From Oceanobacillus massiliensis str. N'diop (lineage in GTDB: Bacteria > Bacillota > Bacilli > Bacillales > Amphibacillaceae): DNA of 64,000 nt. A program made the position numbers and the translations under genes. Below, one piece after another: positions 8,919 to 17,104 of the stretch. Location: NCBI RefSeq assembly GCF_000285495.1, contig NZ_HE610976.1, forward strand, positions 873,611 through 937,610. Reading direction: 5' to 3'. Positions within the stretch are counted from its first letter, which is position 1. Every line of letters starts with the position of its first letter. The notes under the pieces are model-generated. The model saw nothing but the letters and a program-made list of their open reading frames with translations. It was not told where the DNA came from and did no database searches.

Positions 8919-9536
8919 GTTCTAACCTCCAATCAAGATTACACCGTTCCAGCTTAGTCATCTGCACGCCATTCCATGCAACGGATCCCAATTTATAACA
9001 AGCAGGGGTTGGATACACCAAGGATAATAATATGAAAATAAAGGTCCTAACCCCTGGCCTGGACCACTATAATACGGTTTAGTGAAAAATGAATTTACGA
9101 TTAGTGGAATGAAAAGGTGTGCGAGATTATGCTCGCAGCTGATGCCATCCATTAAAAGGAGAAAACATTTACGGAATTTCAGATGGAAAGTTGGTTTGCT
9201 TTCCTCAATTAAATTATACAGGATAATGAGGCTTAACGCACAAATTACGGTTAAAGCGGATTAAAATGTCTACTTAACTGGAATAAATAATTTAAATCAC
9301 GTATGCTATAAGGAATTAATAGATATGTTAGTGGATTTTTTCATATAGGGTTCACGAATGGGGCATAACGTGTTAGAATGATACAGTTTCAAAAGCAGAT
9401 ACAGTGGATTTCCACTTTATATTGTTTCAGCGGTACAAACCGGTATACATCTTCCATGATCCAGGCCCTGCCAGGATAATGATCTGTTGGGACCGGATAA
9501 AACGTTAATGAATATTTTAAGAGGTGAAAAACCGTT
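8919..9536. other. Intergenic region between divergent mrpA and the KdpD-like gene
   Basis: A 618-base region between divergent genes that must hold both promoters. A TAGAAT hexamer near 9375 is a possible minus-10 box for the rightward gene. The long leader of mrpA could hold a regulatory RNA, but no match to a known riboswitch (including ydaO/c-di-AMP) was recognised. No convincing gene is seen. Confidence 0.4.
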
Positions 9537-10217
9537 ATGAAGAAAATCAGAGGACGGATGGACGAAAGTATTCTCGTTTGTGTCTACTATGGCCCAAACG
9601 GAGAGCGATTAATTAAACGTGGCCATAAACTGGCTCAAATCATGGATTGCCCGCTATATGTTCTCACGGTTGATGCATTGCCATACGACGAGTTTGATGC
9701 AGAAAAATCAGGCTATGTCGAACGCTGGAAGGAATTATGCGAGGAATTGGATGTAGAGGATTTCATTATTCGGGATAACGAAAAGCGCACGTCCGTAAAA
9801 GCAATCGCTGAAGTGGCCCATAACCATAACATCACACAAATCATAGTCGGCCAAAGCCCGCAAAACAGATGGGAAGAGATTACAAAAGGATCTTTTGTCA
9901 ATGTATTGTTACGTGAAATGTCCTTCATCGATATCCATATTGTATCGATCGATCGGACACTTAAAAGCGCGGATGAAGGTGCAGCCTTTGAAAAAGGGGT
10001 ACGCGGATTCCTGCAGAAAGATGAAGACAATACGTATCGGTTAAGCTTTGCCAGATCAAAAGATAATCTGTATGAGGGCATTTTCTATAAAGAAATTGGT
10101 ACCGACTTTAATAATGGCGTCTTTAAATTTGTTAATCATAAAGGGAAAACCTGCCAAGTCCACGTCACAAAGGACGTAATCGCAGACGAACTGAAAGAAC
10201 CACCAAACGTAAAATAA
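9537..10217 (+). CDS. Stand-alone KdpD-like universal stress protein domain
   Basis: A 226-residue soluble protein. Residues about 9-140 resemble the universal-stress-protein domain found inside the potassium sensor kinase KdpD: ILVCVYYGPNGERLIKRG, CPLYVLTVDALPYDEFDAEK, and ITQIIVGQSPQNRWEEITKG followed by VNVLLREMSFIDIHIVS. No histidine-kinase, membrane or KdpD-N domain is present. The remaining 80 residues are unassigned and may form a small beta domain. In S. aureus the KdpD USP domain binds cyclic di-AMP; the exact binding motif is not conserved here, so ligand binding is only a possibility. It has its own ATG after AGAGGTG and stands divergent from the Mrp operon, which suggests a link with ion homeostasis (inference). 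Confidence 0.75.
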   Translation: MKKIRGRMDESILVCVYYGPNGERLIKRGHKLAQIMDCPLYVLTVDALPYDEFDAEKSGYVERWKELCEELDVEDFIIRDNEKRTSVKAIAEVAHNHNITQIIVGQSPQNRWEEITKGSFVNVLLREMSFIDIHIVSIDRTLKSADEGAAFEKGVRGFLQKDEDNTYRLSFARSKDNLYEGIFYKEIGTDFNNGVFKFVNHKGKTCQVHVTKDVIADELKEPPNVK

Positions 10218-10221
10218 AAAC

Positions 10222-10249
10222 ACAGGCACCATCACAAGATGGTGCCTGT
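10222..10249. terminator. Hairpin between convergent genes
   Basis: A perfect 11-bp stem, ACAGGCACCAT with ATGGTGCCTGT, six-base loop, between the convergent KdpD-like gene and desR. It lacks a proper T run, so termination is uncertain. Its right arm is the start of the 30-base repeat described next. Confidence 0.55.
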
Positions 10250-10269
10250 CACTTCCCGAATTTTGTCAT
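10240..10269 (+). repeat. 30-base dispersed repeat, copy 1
   Basis: Matches the unit GGTGCCTGTCACTTCCCG followed by AATTTTGTCA. The other copies are at 13321-13350, 18509-18538 and 31033-31062. This copy is imperfect at its 3' end. Confidence 0.75.
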
Positions 10270-10314
10270 ATTTTGTCGATTATGGCGTGGAGCTGCCAGC
10301 ATGATGCCATCCGG

Positions 10315-10914
10315 CTATTTGAACCATCCTTTATCTTTTAGTTTGGAAATCGCTTCAATTCGGTTGCTGACATGCAATTTATCCATAATTGCTGATACAT
10401 AATTCCGTACCGTTCCATTGCTCAAATAGAGCTGCTTGGAAATTTCTTTTGTATTTTTTCCGTCGGCAATCAACTTCATGACTTGCTCCTCACGTTCTGT
10501 CAATGGATTTTTTTCTCCATAAACCATATCCATTAATTCAGGTGCATATATTTTCCGTCCATCGATTATTCTGCGAATGGAGTCTGCCAACTCTTCGCTC
10601 GGGCTGTCTTTAAGCAAATACCCGCTTACATTGGCCAGGCGGGCCCGTTCAAAGTAACCGGACCGGGCAAATGTCGTTAACACGATAACCTTACAGGCCG
10701 ATTCCTTTAACTGTTCAGCTGCATCAAGCCCTGTTTTAACAGGCATTTCAATATCCATTATGCAAATATCAGGCTCATGCTGCTTTACCAGATCCAACGC
10801 TTCCTGGCCATTCCTTGCTTGGCCGACAACTTCCATATCTTCTTCCATATCAAGCAGTGCACCTAAGGCCCCGAGCAGCAGACGCTGATCTTCAGCTATT
10901 ACAATCCGTATCAT
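10315..10914 (-). CDS. desR: Response regulator DesR (thermosensing pathway)
   Basis: A 199-residue NarL/LuxR-type response regulator. The receiver domain (about 1-120) has the acidic pocket (AEDQ), the phosphate acceptor in ICIMDIEMP (Asp near 54) and the lysine in LLKDSP. The output domain holds the LuxR helix-turn-helix (LTEREEQVMKLIADGKNTKE). It is the last gene of des-desK-desR and overlaps desK by four bases. In B. subtilis, DesR phosphorylated by DesK at low temperature activates des. A matching operator is visible upstream of des. Confidence 0.93.
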   Translation of the reverse strand: MIRIVIAEDQRLLLGALGALLDMEEDMEVVGQARNGQEALDLVKQHEPDICIMDIEMPVKTGLDAAEQLKESACKVIVLTTFARSGYFERARLANVSGYLLKDSPSEELADSIRRIIDGRKIYAPELMDMVYGEKNPLTEREEQVMKLIADGKNTKEISKQLYLSNGTVRNYVSAIMDKLHVSNRIEAISKLKDKGWFK

Positions 10915-12050
10915 TTTGTGGATTCCTCCTGTTCCTTTTGTTGAATGACACGCGGGATCTGCAGGATAAGAATTGTGCCGTTTAATGTACTCATTTTCAA
11001 GTTTCCGTTCACGAACTCCAGTCTCTCCTTCATACCTAAAATGCCATTTCCTTCTTTGTACTTAGCCTTATCCTTCAAGCCCGTCCCGTTATCTTTTATT
11101 TTCATTAACCATTTATCGGATGATTGATCGATGGATATCCAGCAAACAGTAGCCCCGCTATGTTTTACAATATTCGTAACGGCTTCTTTCATGCACATGC
11201 TTAGTACATTTTCCACCAGCAATGGTGTATCTTCCAGCTCTGGCTTGCCTTCAAGCCGGAACTCTATTTGCGCAGCAGACAAAAGCTGCCGAACACGAAT
11301 CATTTCATCTTTTAATTTTGTCCCTTTCATATCGGCAACCAGTTCACGAACCTCTTTCAATGCCATCCTCGCTGTATGGTTGATATCTTTTATCTCTGAT
11401 TTGGCCGCTTCTGGTTTGGCTTCCACTAATTTACCTGCCAGATCGCTCTTCAATCCAATCAATGAGAGCTTTTGACCTAATGTATCATGTAAATCACGCG
11501 CAATTCGCTCCCGCTCTTCCAGTATAAGCAACTGTGCAATCTTCTCATTCGCATCTTCCAGCTGGTCTTCCAGCTTTTCCCGTTTGTTTCTGTTAAACAT
11601 GTTAATTGGGAGCAGTATCACACCAATTACACAAATGATTACGAAGGGAAGCTGAGGCATCAAGACTTGGCTCTGTGTATAAAAGCCGACCATAATTGCT
11701 GCTATTGTTGTAACAAGATGAACAATATATAATGTAATAAATCCAGCTTTATTCTGGATGCTGCCAATAAAAAAAGCCAGAAATAGTGAAAAATAAACGT
11801 AGCCAATATATAAGGTCATCCCTATATTTATGGCTATTTCGATTCCTACCGAGACATAAACTGTCCAGCCTTTTTTTATAAAAGCCAATCGATAGGCGAC
11901 GAAAAACAAAAAAATCATGAAAATCCCAGCAATAAATTCAGCCGGTGCTGTGGAACGAAATATAAAGTAAAACGGCAACAGACAAAAAGCTATCCATGCG
12001 AACAGGCTCAACCCTGTATTCTTCGGAAAAATATGATACCAATGCTGCAA
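10911..12050 (-). CDS. desK: Membrane-fluidity sensor kinase DesK
   Basis: A HisKA_3-type sensor kinase of about 379 residues. The N-terminal part has about five membrane helices that in B. subtilis DesK sense bilayer thickness when temperature drops. The dimerisation and phosphoacceptor motif is ERIARDLHDTLGQKLSLIGL (His) and the ATP-binding domain has EAVTNIVKHSGA, NGTGLKD and GNGILGMKERL. The likely start is a TTG at 12050 with GGGAG six bases upstream, giving an N-terminus that lines up with B. subtilis DesK; an in-frame ATG at 12077 lacks a ribosome site. It phosphorylates or dephosphorylates DesR. Confidence 0.93.
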   Translation of the reverse strand: MQHWYHIFPKNTGLSLFAWIAFCLLPFYFIFRSTAPAEFIAGIFMIFLFFVAYRLAFIKKGWTVYVSVGIEIAINIGMTLYIGYVYFSLFLAFFIGSIQNKAGFITLYIVHLVTTIAAIMVGFYTQSQVLMPQLPFVIICVIGVILLPINMFNRNKREKLEDQLEDANEKIAQLLILEERERIARDLHDTLGQKLSLIGLKSDLAGKLVEAKPEAAKSEIKDINHTARMALKEVRELVADMKGTKLKDEMIRVRQLLSAAQIEFRLEGKPELEDTPLLVENVLSMCMKEAVTNIVKHSGATVCWISIDQSSDKWLMKIKDNGTGLKDKAKYKEGNGILGMKERLEFVNGNLKMSTLNGTILILQIPRVIQQKEQEESTK

Positions 12051-12143
12051 CAGAATCTCCCTCTCCCCATGCGTCATTTCTTTTTATAGTATAACAAAAA
12101 CCCTCCATATGAGATATGGAGGACGGAAAGCCGTTTAATTTTG

Positions 12144-13181
12144 TTAGGTTGATGCCCTTGAACCTTTCAAGCTAACTTTTCCCTTGCGCTGAAGTGCTTT
12201 AAATTCCTTAAAACTTATAAACGTTCTCGTAGCCTGATCATACAATCTGAATCGAATCGATTGCAGACTTGTTTTTAAAGTAATCGTTGTTGCCTGGTGC
12301 AGTGGCGGTGTCGATTCATGCGCCTTTTCCAAATTATAGTTCGGGACCCTCGGACTTAAATGGTGGACATGATGATATCCAATGCTGCCTGTGAGCCATT
12401 CGATAGCTTTGGGAAGCTTGTAATAAGAACTTCCATCAACAGCGGCCTTTACATAATCCCATTCGTCTTCGTTTTCGAAATAGGAATCCTCAAATTGGTG
12501 CTGCACATAGAATAACCAAATTCCTGCGGCTCCGGCAATAAAGAGAATCGGGAGCTGTATAGTCAGAAATGCCTGCCAGCCAATCGCCCATATCAGCAAT
12601 GCGTAGATGATTGCGATGGATCCATTGATAATATAAGTATTGTTGCGTTCTTTAGGCTTGGCACCTTTCCGGTTGAATCGATTGGAAACCAAGAATAGAT
12701 ACACCGGTCCCAGACCAAACATTACAATTGGGTTTCGGTAAAGCCGATAGCTTAATTTGCCCCATAAGGAAGCTTCCTTATACTCTTCCACCGTCATAAC
12801 CCAAACATCACCGGTTCCCCGTTTGTCGAGATTACTGCTTGTTGCATGGTGGATGGAATGATCCCTCTTCCACTTTTCAAAGGCAAAATGGGTGATGACT
12901 CCAGTAATGGTGCCCACAATCCGGTTCGCTTTTGCATTCTTGAAAAATGACATATGTGTACAATCATGGAATATAATAAAAATCCTTACCACAAATCCTG
13001 CTGCCACCACAGATAAAGCTAATGACAACCATATGGAAATGGATAGACTCTGATAGGATAGGAACCAAAGCAGGATAAACGGTACGATGGAATTAATCAG
13101 TTGAATGATACTTGCTCTTGTATTTGAGCTTGCATAAGGCGCAACGCTTTTTCTTAGTTCAGCTTGTTTCTTTTTACTCAT
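12144..13181 (-). CDS. des: Acyl-lipid (delta-5) fatty acid desaturase
   Basis: A 345-residue integral membrane desaturase that introduces a double bond into phospholipid acyl chains to keep membranes fluid in the cold. The three histidine boxes that bind the di-iron centre are present: HDCTH (about 83), HSIHHATS (about 118) and HHVHH (about 270). Four hydrophobic helices lie between them. It leads the des-desK-desR operon as in B. subtilis, 67-94 bases before desK. The upstream region carries repeated GTCAT/ATGAC half-sites expected for DesR. GAGGATAAGAT precedes the ATG. Confidence 0.94.
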   Translation of the reverse strand: MSKKKQAELRKSVAPYASSNTRASIIQLINSIVPFILLWFLSYQSLSISIWLSLALSVVAAGFVVRIFIIFHDCTHMSFFKNAKANRIVGTITGVITHFAFEKWKRDHSIHHATSSNLDKRGTGDVWVMTVEEYKEASLWGKLSYRLYRNPIVMFGLGPVYLFLVSNRFNRKGAKPKERNNTYIINGSIAIIYALLIWAIGWQAFLTIQLPILFIAGAAGIWLFYVQHQFEDSYFENEDEWDYVKAAVDGSSYYKLPKAIEWLTGSIGYHHVHHLSPRVPNYNLEKAHESTPPLHQATTITLKTSLQSIRFRLYDQATRTFISFKEFKALQRKGKVSLKGSRAST

Positions 13182-13246
13182 ATCTTATCCTCCTAATATA
13201 GATGTTTACTTTACTCTATTTTAAGAAAGATCGTTGATTATTATAA

Positions 13247-13282
13247 GTCATAAACGTCATGAATATATATGACAAATGTCAT
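13247..13282 (-). promoter_or_regulatory. Putative DesR operator of des
   Basis: Four GTCAT/ATGAC half-sites lie at 13247-13251, 13256-13260, 13269-13273 and 13278-13282. The last pair forms ATGACAAATGTCAT and the middle pair GTCATGAATATATATGAC. The site lies 66-101 bases upstream of the des start. In B. subtilis DesR binds a paired dyad in this position; identity with that site is inferred. Confidence 0.7.
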
Positions 13283-13320
13283 CTTCTCCATGTAAGGCAA
13301 AAAAGCAACAACCTACCCAT

Positions 13321-13350
13321 TCGACAAAAACCGGGAAGTGACAGGCACCT
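13321..13350 (-). repeat. 30-base dispersed repeat, copy 2
   Basis: On the minus strand it reads AGGTGCCTGTCACTTCCCG followed by GTTTTTGTCGA, identical over all 30 bases to the copy at 31033-31062. Confidence 0.8.
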
Positions 13351-13405
13351 CAAAGAATAATAGAATGGGGGTAGGGAGTTTTTATGGAATGGAGGCAGGT
13401 TTAGA

Positions 13406-14044
13406 ATGGAAATGGATCCAGCTAAAATCATTGCTCAATTAAAAGGGCGAGTACCATCTATTATGGGGCATGAAAATTTCAGAAAATCCGCTGTTTTGGT
13501 TCCACTTATTGAGGTAGGAAGCGAAACCCATATACTATTTGAAGTTCGTTCCTTGAACATGCGCAGCCAGCCTGGTGATATCTGCTTTCCTGGCGGGAGG
13601 ATCGATCAGGAAGATAAGGATCCGAGACAGTGCTCGATCCGGGAAACGACAGAGGAGCTGGGAATCAGCGGTGATGACATTCGTGATGTGATCCCGCTTG
13701 ACTATGTTGTAAATGACCTAGGCAGAATCATTTACCCATTTGTCGGGAAGATTACCAGGCCAGAAAGGATTATCCCAAGTGAAGCCGAAGTTGAAGAGGT
13801 GTTTACTGTGCCGCTCTCCTATTTTTTAGACACAAATCCAGAGACATACAAAGTTAACTTCCAGGTTTCGCCAGAAGATGATTTCCCCTATCACTTAATT
13901 GTCGGCGGTGAAGACTATAACTGGCAGGTACGCCATATTAATGAGCTGTTTTATCAATATGACGGGAAAGTCATATGGGGATTAACCGCCAAGATCCTGA
14001 CACACTTTATCAGTTTAATAAAAAATGATGAAAAAACATCCTGA
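13406..14044 (+). CDS. Nudix hydrolase, CoA pyrophosphatase family
   Basis: A 212-residue Nudix protein. The Nudix box near residues 62-86 (GGRIDQEDKD, then RETTEELGI) carries the two-residue insertion typical of the CoA pyrophosphatase group (YeaB/NudL, UPF0035), preceded by the group motif SQPGDICFPGG. Such enzymes split CoA or oxidised CoA into 4'-phosphopantetheine and 3',5'-ADP. It stands alone, divergent from des. The ATG follows GGAGG ten bases upstream. Substrate is inferred from the family motif only. Confidence 0.85.
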   Translation: MEMDPAKIIAQLKGRVPSIMGHENFRKSAVLVPLIEVGSETHILFEVRSLNMRSQPGDICFPGGRIDQEDKDPRQCSIRETTEELGISGDDIRDVIPLDYVVNDLGRIIYPFVGKITRPERIIPSEAEVEEVFTVPLSYFLDTNPETYKVNFQVSPEDDFPYHLIVGGEDYNWQVRHINELFYQYDGKVIWGLTAKILTHFISLIKNDEKTS

Positions 14045-14100
14045 TTCGGCATAACGGGATCCGATAAGGGAGAGAAACAACAGAATTAGAATATAATTTG

Positions 14101-14139
14101 GCAGACTAATCCGCATAACGATTTGGTCTGCTTTTATTT
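14101..14139 (+). terminator. Rho-independent terminator of the Nudix gene
   Basis: A stem of GCAGAC with GTCTGC, extended by A/T pairs, is followed by CTTTTATTT. It lies 57 bases after the Nudix stop. Confidence 0.75.
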
Positions 14140-14309
14140 GGGTGATGAAAAAGAGAAATAATAAGCGATTGCTCAAACAACTTGGATTAGAAGAGTTGGA
14201 GGTGAAAAAAAGGATATTTTATACTTGAGATGAAGTATCGAATTCTGGATGTACTGATTGTAACCAAATTGCTCGAATAAGCGACTAAATGCATAAAGGA
14301 GGGGCTATT

Positions 14310-14675
14310 TTGAAAATAAAAAATTTAGTAGCCTTAACAATCCTCATCGCATTATTTTCAATAATCACTGGCTGTTCAAGTGCCAGCAATCAAAACTCGT
14401 CAGCAGACTGGGCTTATAGTTTTGTCGTATGGAACGGCAATATATACAAGGTAGGCGATGAATATGCTGAAGCAGTAGATAAGGAAATCGGTGAAGTAAC
14501 AAAGTATTTAGATATGGAGGGAACATACTCTGGAAACTTCTCCAACAAGTATGCAAAAGGAACTAAATACTTTTCCATTAAAGATATTGGTACCGATGAA
14601 GCCATTGCCGTTAAAGAACAAGATGGTACATATAGAAAGGCAATAAACCAAGGTAAATACGGTGAAAGGAAATAA
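14310..14675 (+). CDS. Small lipoprotein of unknown function
   Basis: A 121-residue protein with a lipoprotein signal: hydrophobic helix LVALTILIALFSIITG then the lipobox Cys (IITGCSS), followed by a Ser/Asn-rich linker and a soluble domain with SFVVWNGNIYKVGDEY. The chosen start is a TTG seven bases after AAGGAGG; an in-frame ATG at 14289 lies before that ribosome site. Expected location is the outer face of the membrane. The soluble domain is not assigned to a function. It has no partner genes nearby. Confidence 0.75.
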   Translation: MKIKNLVALTILIALFSIITGCSSASNQNSSADWAYSFVVWNGNIYKVGDEYAEAVDKEIGEVTKYLDMEGTYSGNFSNKYAKGTKYFSIKDIGTDEAIAVKEQDGTYRKAINQGKYGERK

Positions 14676-14839
14676 AAAATGACATTGAATATTCAATGCT
14701 ATTTATGCTAATTTTACTGTGATATTTTAGTTCCGAATAGGGATACTATCTAACCTTCTAATTGCATTTTTCTCTCCCTAAACAGACCGCGTTAGCTTCG
14801 GCCAGGTTGCTTTTTTAATCTGTATGGTTGGGATTTTCT

Positions 14840-14944
14840 TTACAGTTGAGTAAGGGTCAGATGAACACCAATAGATTTAATGCCAGCATCTGCAATAATC
14901 GGAGCCATACTTGACATTAACCTCACCGTTCCATCGACAAGCAT
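14840..14944 (-). pseudogene. Possible gene remnant (34 codons)
   Basis: A short minus-strand reading frame with a protein-like composition (LVDGTVRLMSSMAPIIADAG and then IKSIGVHLT) but no ribosome site and no room for a full domain. It looks like the C-terminal end of a decayed gene; the family was not recognised. Confidence 0.3.
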
Positions 14945-14950
14945 ACTAAA

Positions 14951-14980
14951 AGCACATGGGAAGCTGACCTCCCATGTGCT
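14951..14980 (-). terminator. Terminator of the DinG-type helicase gene
   Basis: A perfect 11-bp stem AGCACATGGGA with TCCCATGTGCT, eight-base loop, followed on the minus strand by TTTTAG, 13 bases after the stop codon. Confidence 0.8.
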
Positions 14981-14992
14981 CGCTCTATCTGT

Positions 14993-16927
14993 TTATTGGT
15001 TCCACTTCATCTGAACGGGAAGCACACTTGTAATCTTTTCCTGATACACCTCATGCTCAACCGCTGTCATCCAGATTTGGATGGTGCCATGATCCTGATT
15101 GGTCCGGATCAGACGGCCGATTCCCTGTCGAAGGCGAAGCAGCATATAGGGTGCGTCTACCTCCCCGGCTGGATCTGCCGCATGATTCCGTTTTGCCTGA
15201 AACACCGGATCCTTTGGCGGGAATGGCAGGGAGGAAATAATCACTTGTGTTAACGCCTCTCCAGGTACGTCAAGTCCTTCCCATAAATGATGTGCACATA
15301 ATACAGAAGACTCCACATTCTGGAATTTCTTTACCGTTTCACTGATCTCCAGATCCCCTTCGTAAAGCAGTTCGAATGGCCATTCCTGCTGGAGACTCCA
15401 GTCCCGGAATTGATTCATCTCTTCCGCTGTCGAGAACAGAATTAGTGAACGTCCTTGGTTATCCAATAACTGACTGCCGATCTTTTCCCATTTGGACGTC
15501 GGCGTCTCCTCTATATGCCCATTAATCTGCATTTCACTTTCGTAATCGAACGGGGACTCAACCGACATCGAGTCATATTTATCAATCCCCAGACTCCCAG
15601 CCAGATAAGAGAAATCGCCGCTCTGCGATAAAGTTGCAGAAGAGAAGATAAATGGAATCTTCTGCGAGAACACTTCTTTTTTCAAGACTTCTTCCACTAG
15701 GCGGGGCATAATTACCAGGCTTGTTGTTGTTTCATTTTCTTCTAGCCAATAGATCCCCTCATCATCTTTCAGTAAAATCGTAAGTCCATAAGAGAAAAAT
15801 TCCAGATACTCCTCAATGATCTTCGTATGGTATTCATCCATTGTAAATAGCTCCGCATCAAACACCAGCTGTTCCAGCAGCTGCTGGACCATCTCATTTA
15901 AGCGTTTAGCCATTTGCAGCATAGCTTCTGATCTCGGCAGCTCCTGTCGATTGGATCCCTCTACCTCTTTTGCTGTATCCCCAAGCAGTTCGAACCATTC
16001 ATCGTTCAATGCCAGGATGTCCTCGACAAGCAGCAGCGACTCCTCCCGCACATCCTGCCCCATATATCCTGTAAGAACATTGGTTAGGTTTTCAAAATTA
16101 AAGCGGTAGGTCAATCCCTTTTGGGCGGAAAATTCCAGTAAATGGCCTTCATCGAAGACAACAGAACTCGCTTCAGGAAGCAATGGCATTTGTCCTTCAC
16201 GTTTGCGGGACTCCTTCGTCCAGACATGTTCCATATAAAAGTCATGGGAACAGATAATGATGTCCTTTGCATGGCGATAATATTCTCTGTTCAATGTTTG
16301 ACCACTGCGATGCCTCCAATCACAGGTGGAGCATTGCTGCAATGGGTCCCAGGCAATTTCCCCCCATTTCCCATCAGGTACCCAAGGATATTCCTTCCGA
16401 TCCCCGTAACGTTCAAACGACTTCATTGTTGCACTCGTATCGAAAACAAATTCCGGTATCTCGTCGTGGACTCTAAGAATATCCTCATCATCTGTCTTAT
16501 CCGCAAGGGGGTCGAGTTTTTTAATGCAGACATAATTCTCTCTTGCCTTCGCTAAACGGACATCGATTTCGAGACCAAGTGCTTGTTCAAGCTTCTCAAT
16601 ATCTCCGCCCTTTTTCACCAGCTGTTCAATCAGCGTCTCATCCGCACAGGAAATAATGGCAGGCTTCCCTTTATAGCGGGCATAACAGATTGCGTACAGC
16701 AGATATACAAGCGTCTTCCCAGTACCCACACCCGCTTCGGCAAATATCGTGCTTTTATTTTTAAAGGCCTGTTCGAGCTGAAAGGCCATATATATTTGTT
16801 CATCACGTAGTTCATAACCCTGTTCAGGCAATATATCATAGAAGACATCCCCGATATAATCCCCTAATCGGTCAAAGAAATTTTCAGTTTTGGAAACGGT
16901 AAATGGCAATGAAGCATCTCTTGTCAT
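14993..16927 (-). CDS. DinG-family ATP-dependent helicase, YpvA-like
   Basis: A 644-residue superfamily 2 (XPD/DinG-like) helicase close in length to B. subtilis YpvA. Walker A is AEAGVGTGKTLVYLLY (about residue 62), the DEAH box variant is VVFDEGHLLE (about 263), and the C-terminal motifs are SLPFPPKDP and LRLRQGIGRLIRTNQDHGTI. Cysteines at YVCIKK, QQCSTCDW and IIICSHDF are placed like the four ligands of the iron-sulphur cluster of this family. The likely role is unwinding forked or R-loop DNA in repair. The ATG follows GAGGAGTTTACT. It is a single-gene unit with its own terminator. Confidence 0.9.
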   Translation of the reverse strand: MTRDASLPFTVSKTENFFDRLGDYIGDVFYDILPEQGYELRDEQIYMAFQLEQAFKNKSTIFAEAGVGTGKTLVYLLYAICYARYKGKPAIISCADETLIEQLVKKGGDIEKLEQALGLEIDVRLAKARENYVCIKKLDPLADKTDDEDILRVHDEIPEFVFDTSATMKSFERYGDRKEYPWVPDGKWGEIAWDPLQQCSTCDWRHRSGQTLNREYYRHAKDIIICSHDFYMEHVWTKESRKREGQMPLLPEASSVVFDEGHLLEFSAQKGLTYRFNFENLTNVLTGYMGQDVREESLLLVEDILALNDEWFELLGDTAKEVEGSNRQELPRSEAMLQMAKRLNEMVQQLLEQLVFDAELFTMDEYHTKIIEEYLEFFSYGLTILLKDDEGIYWLEENETTTSLVIMPRLVEEVLKKEVFSQKIPFIFSSATLSQSGDFSYLAGSLGIDKYDSMSVESPFDYESEMQINGHIEETPTSKWEKIGSQLLDNQGRSLILFSTAEEMNQFRDWSLQQEWPFELLYEGDLEISETVKKFQNVESSVLCAHHLWEGLDVPGEALTQVIISSLPFPPKDPVFQAKRNHAADPAGEVDAPYMLLRLRQGIGRLIRTNQDHGTIQIWMTAVEHEVYQEKITSVLPVQMKWNQ

Positions 16928-17104
16928 AGTAAACTCCTCTTTAACTTGAATAAGCTTTCATACTAGCATAATATACAATTCTACTGCAAACATTGGCATT
17001 GAAACTATGAAAAATGATTGCTATTTATTTTTTCAATTGTACAATAACATTATAGCGCAAAACATTGAATTACATATCGAATTGTACCGAAAGAAGGGAA
17101 CCTG

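Larger units (their letters stand above)
14676..14992. other. Intergenic region with possible gene remnant
   Basis: A 317-base stretch. It contains the dinG terminator (14951-14980) and a short open stretch at 14840-14944 that reads like a protein fragment. Nothing else is recognised. Confidence 0.5.

Noticed and set aside
9082-9264. A 60-codon frame in the mrpA upstream gap
   Set aside because: No ribosome site, unusual Arg/Lys/Cys composition and no similarity to any known protein.
8919-9536. Possible ydaO (cyclic di-AMP) riboswitch ahead of mrpA or the KdpD-like gene
   Set aside because: The conserved ydaO core could not be recognised in either strand.
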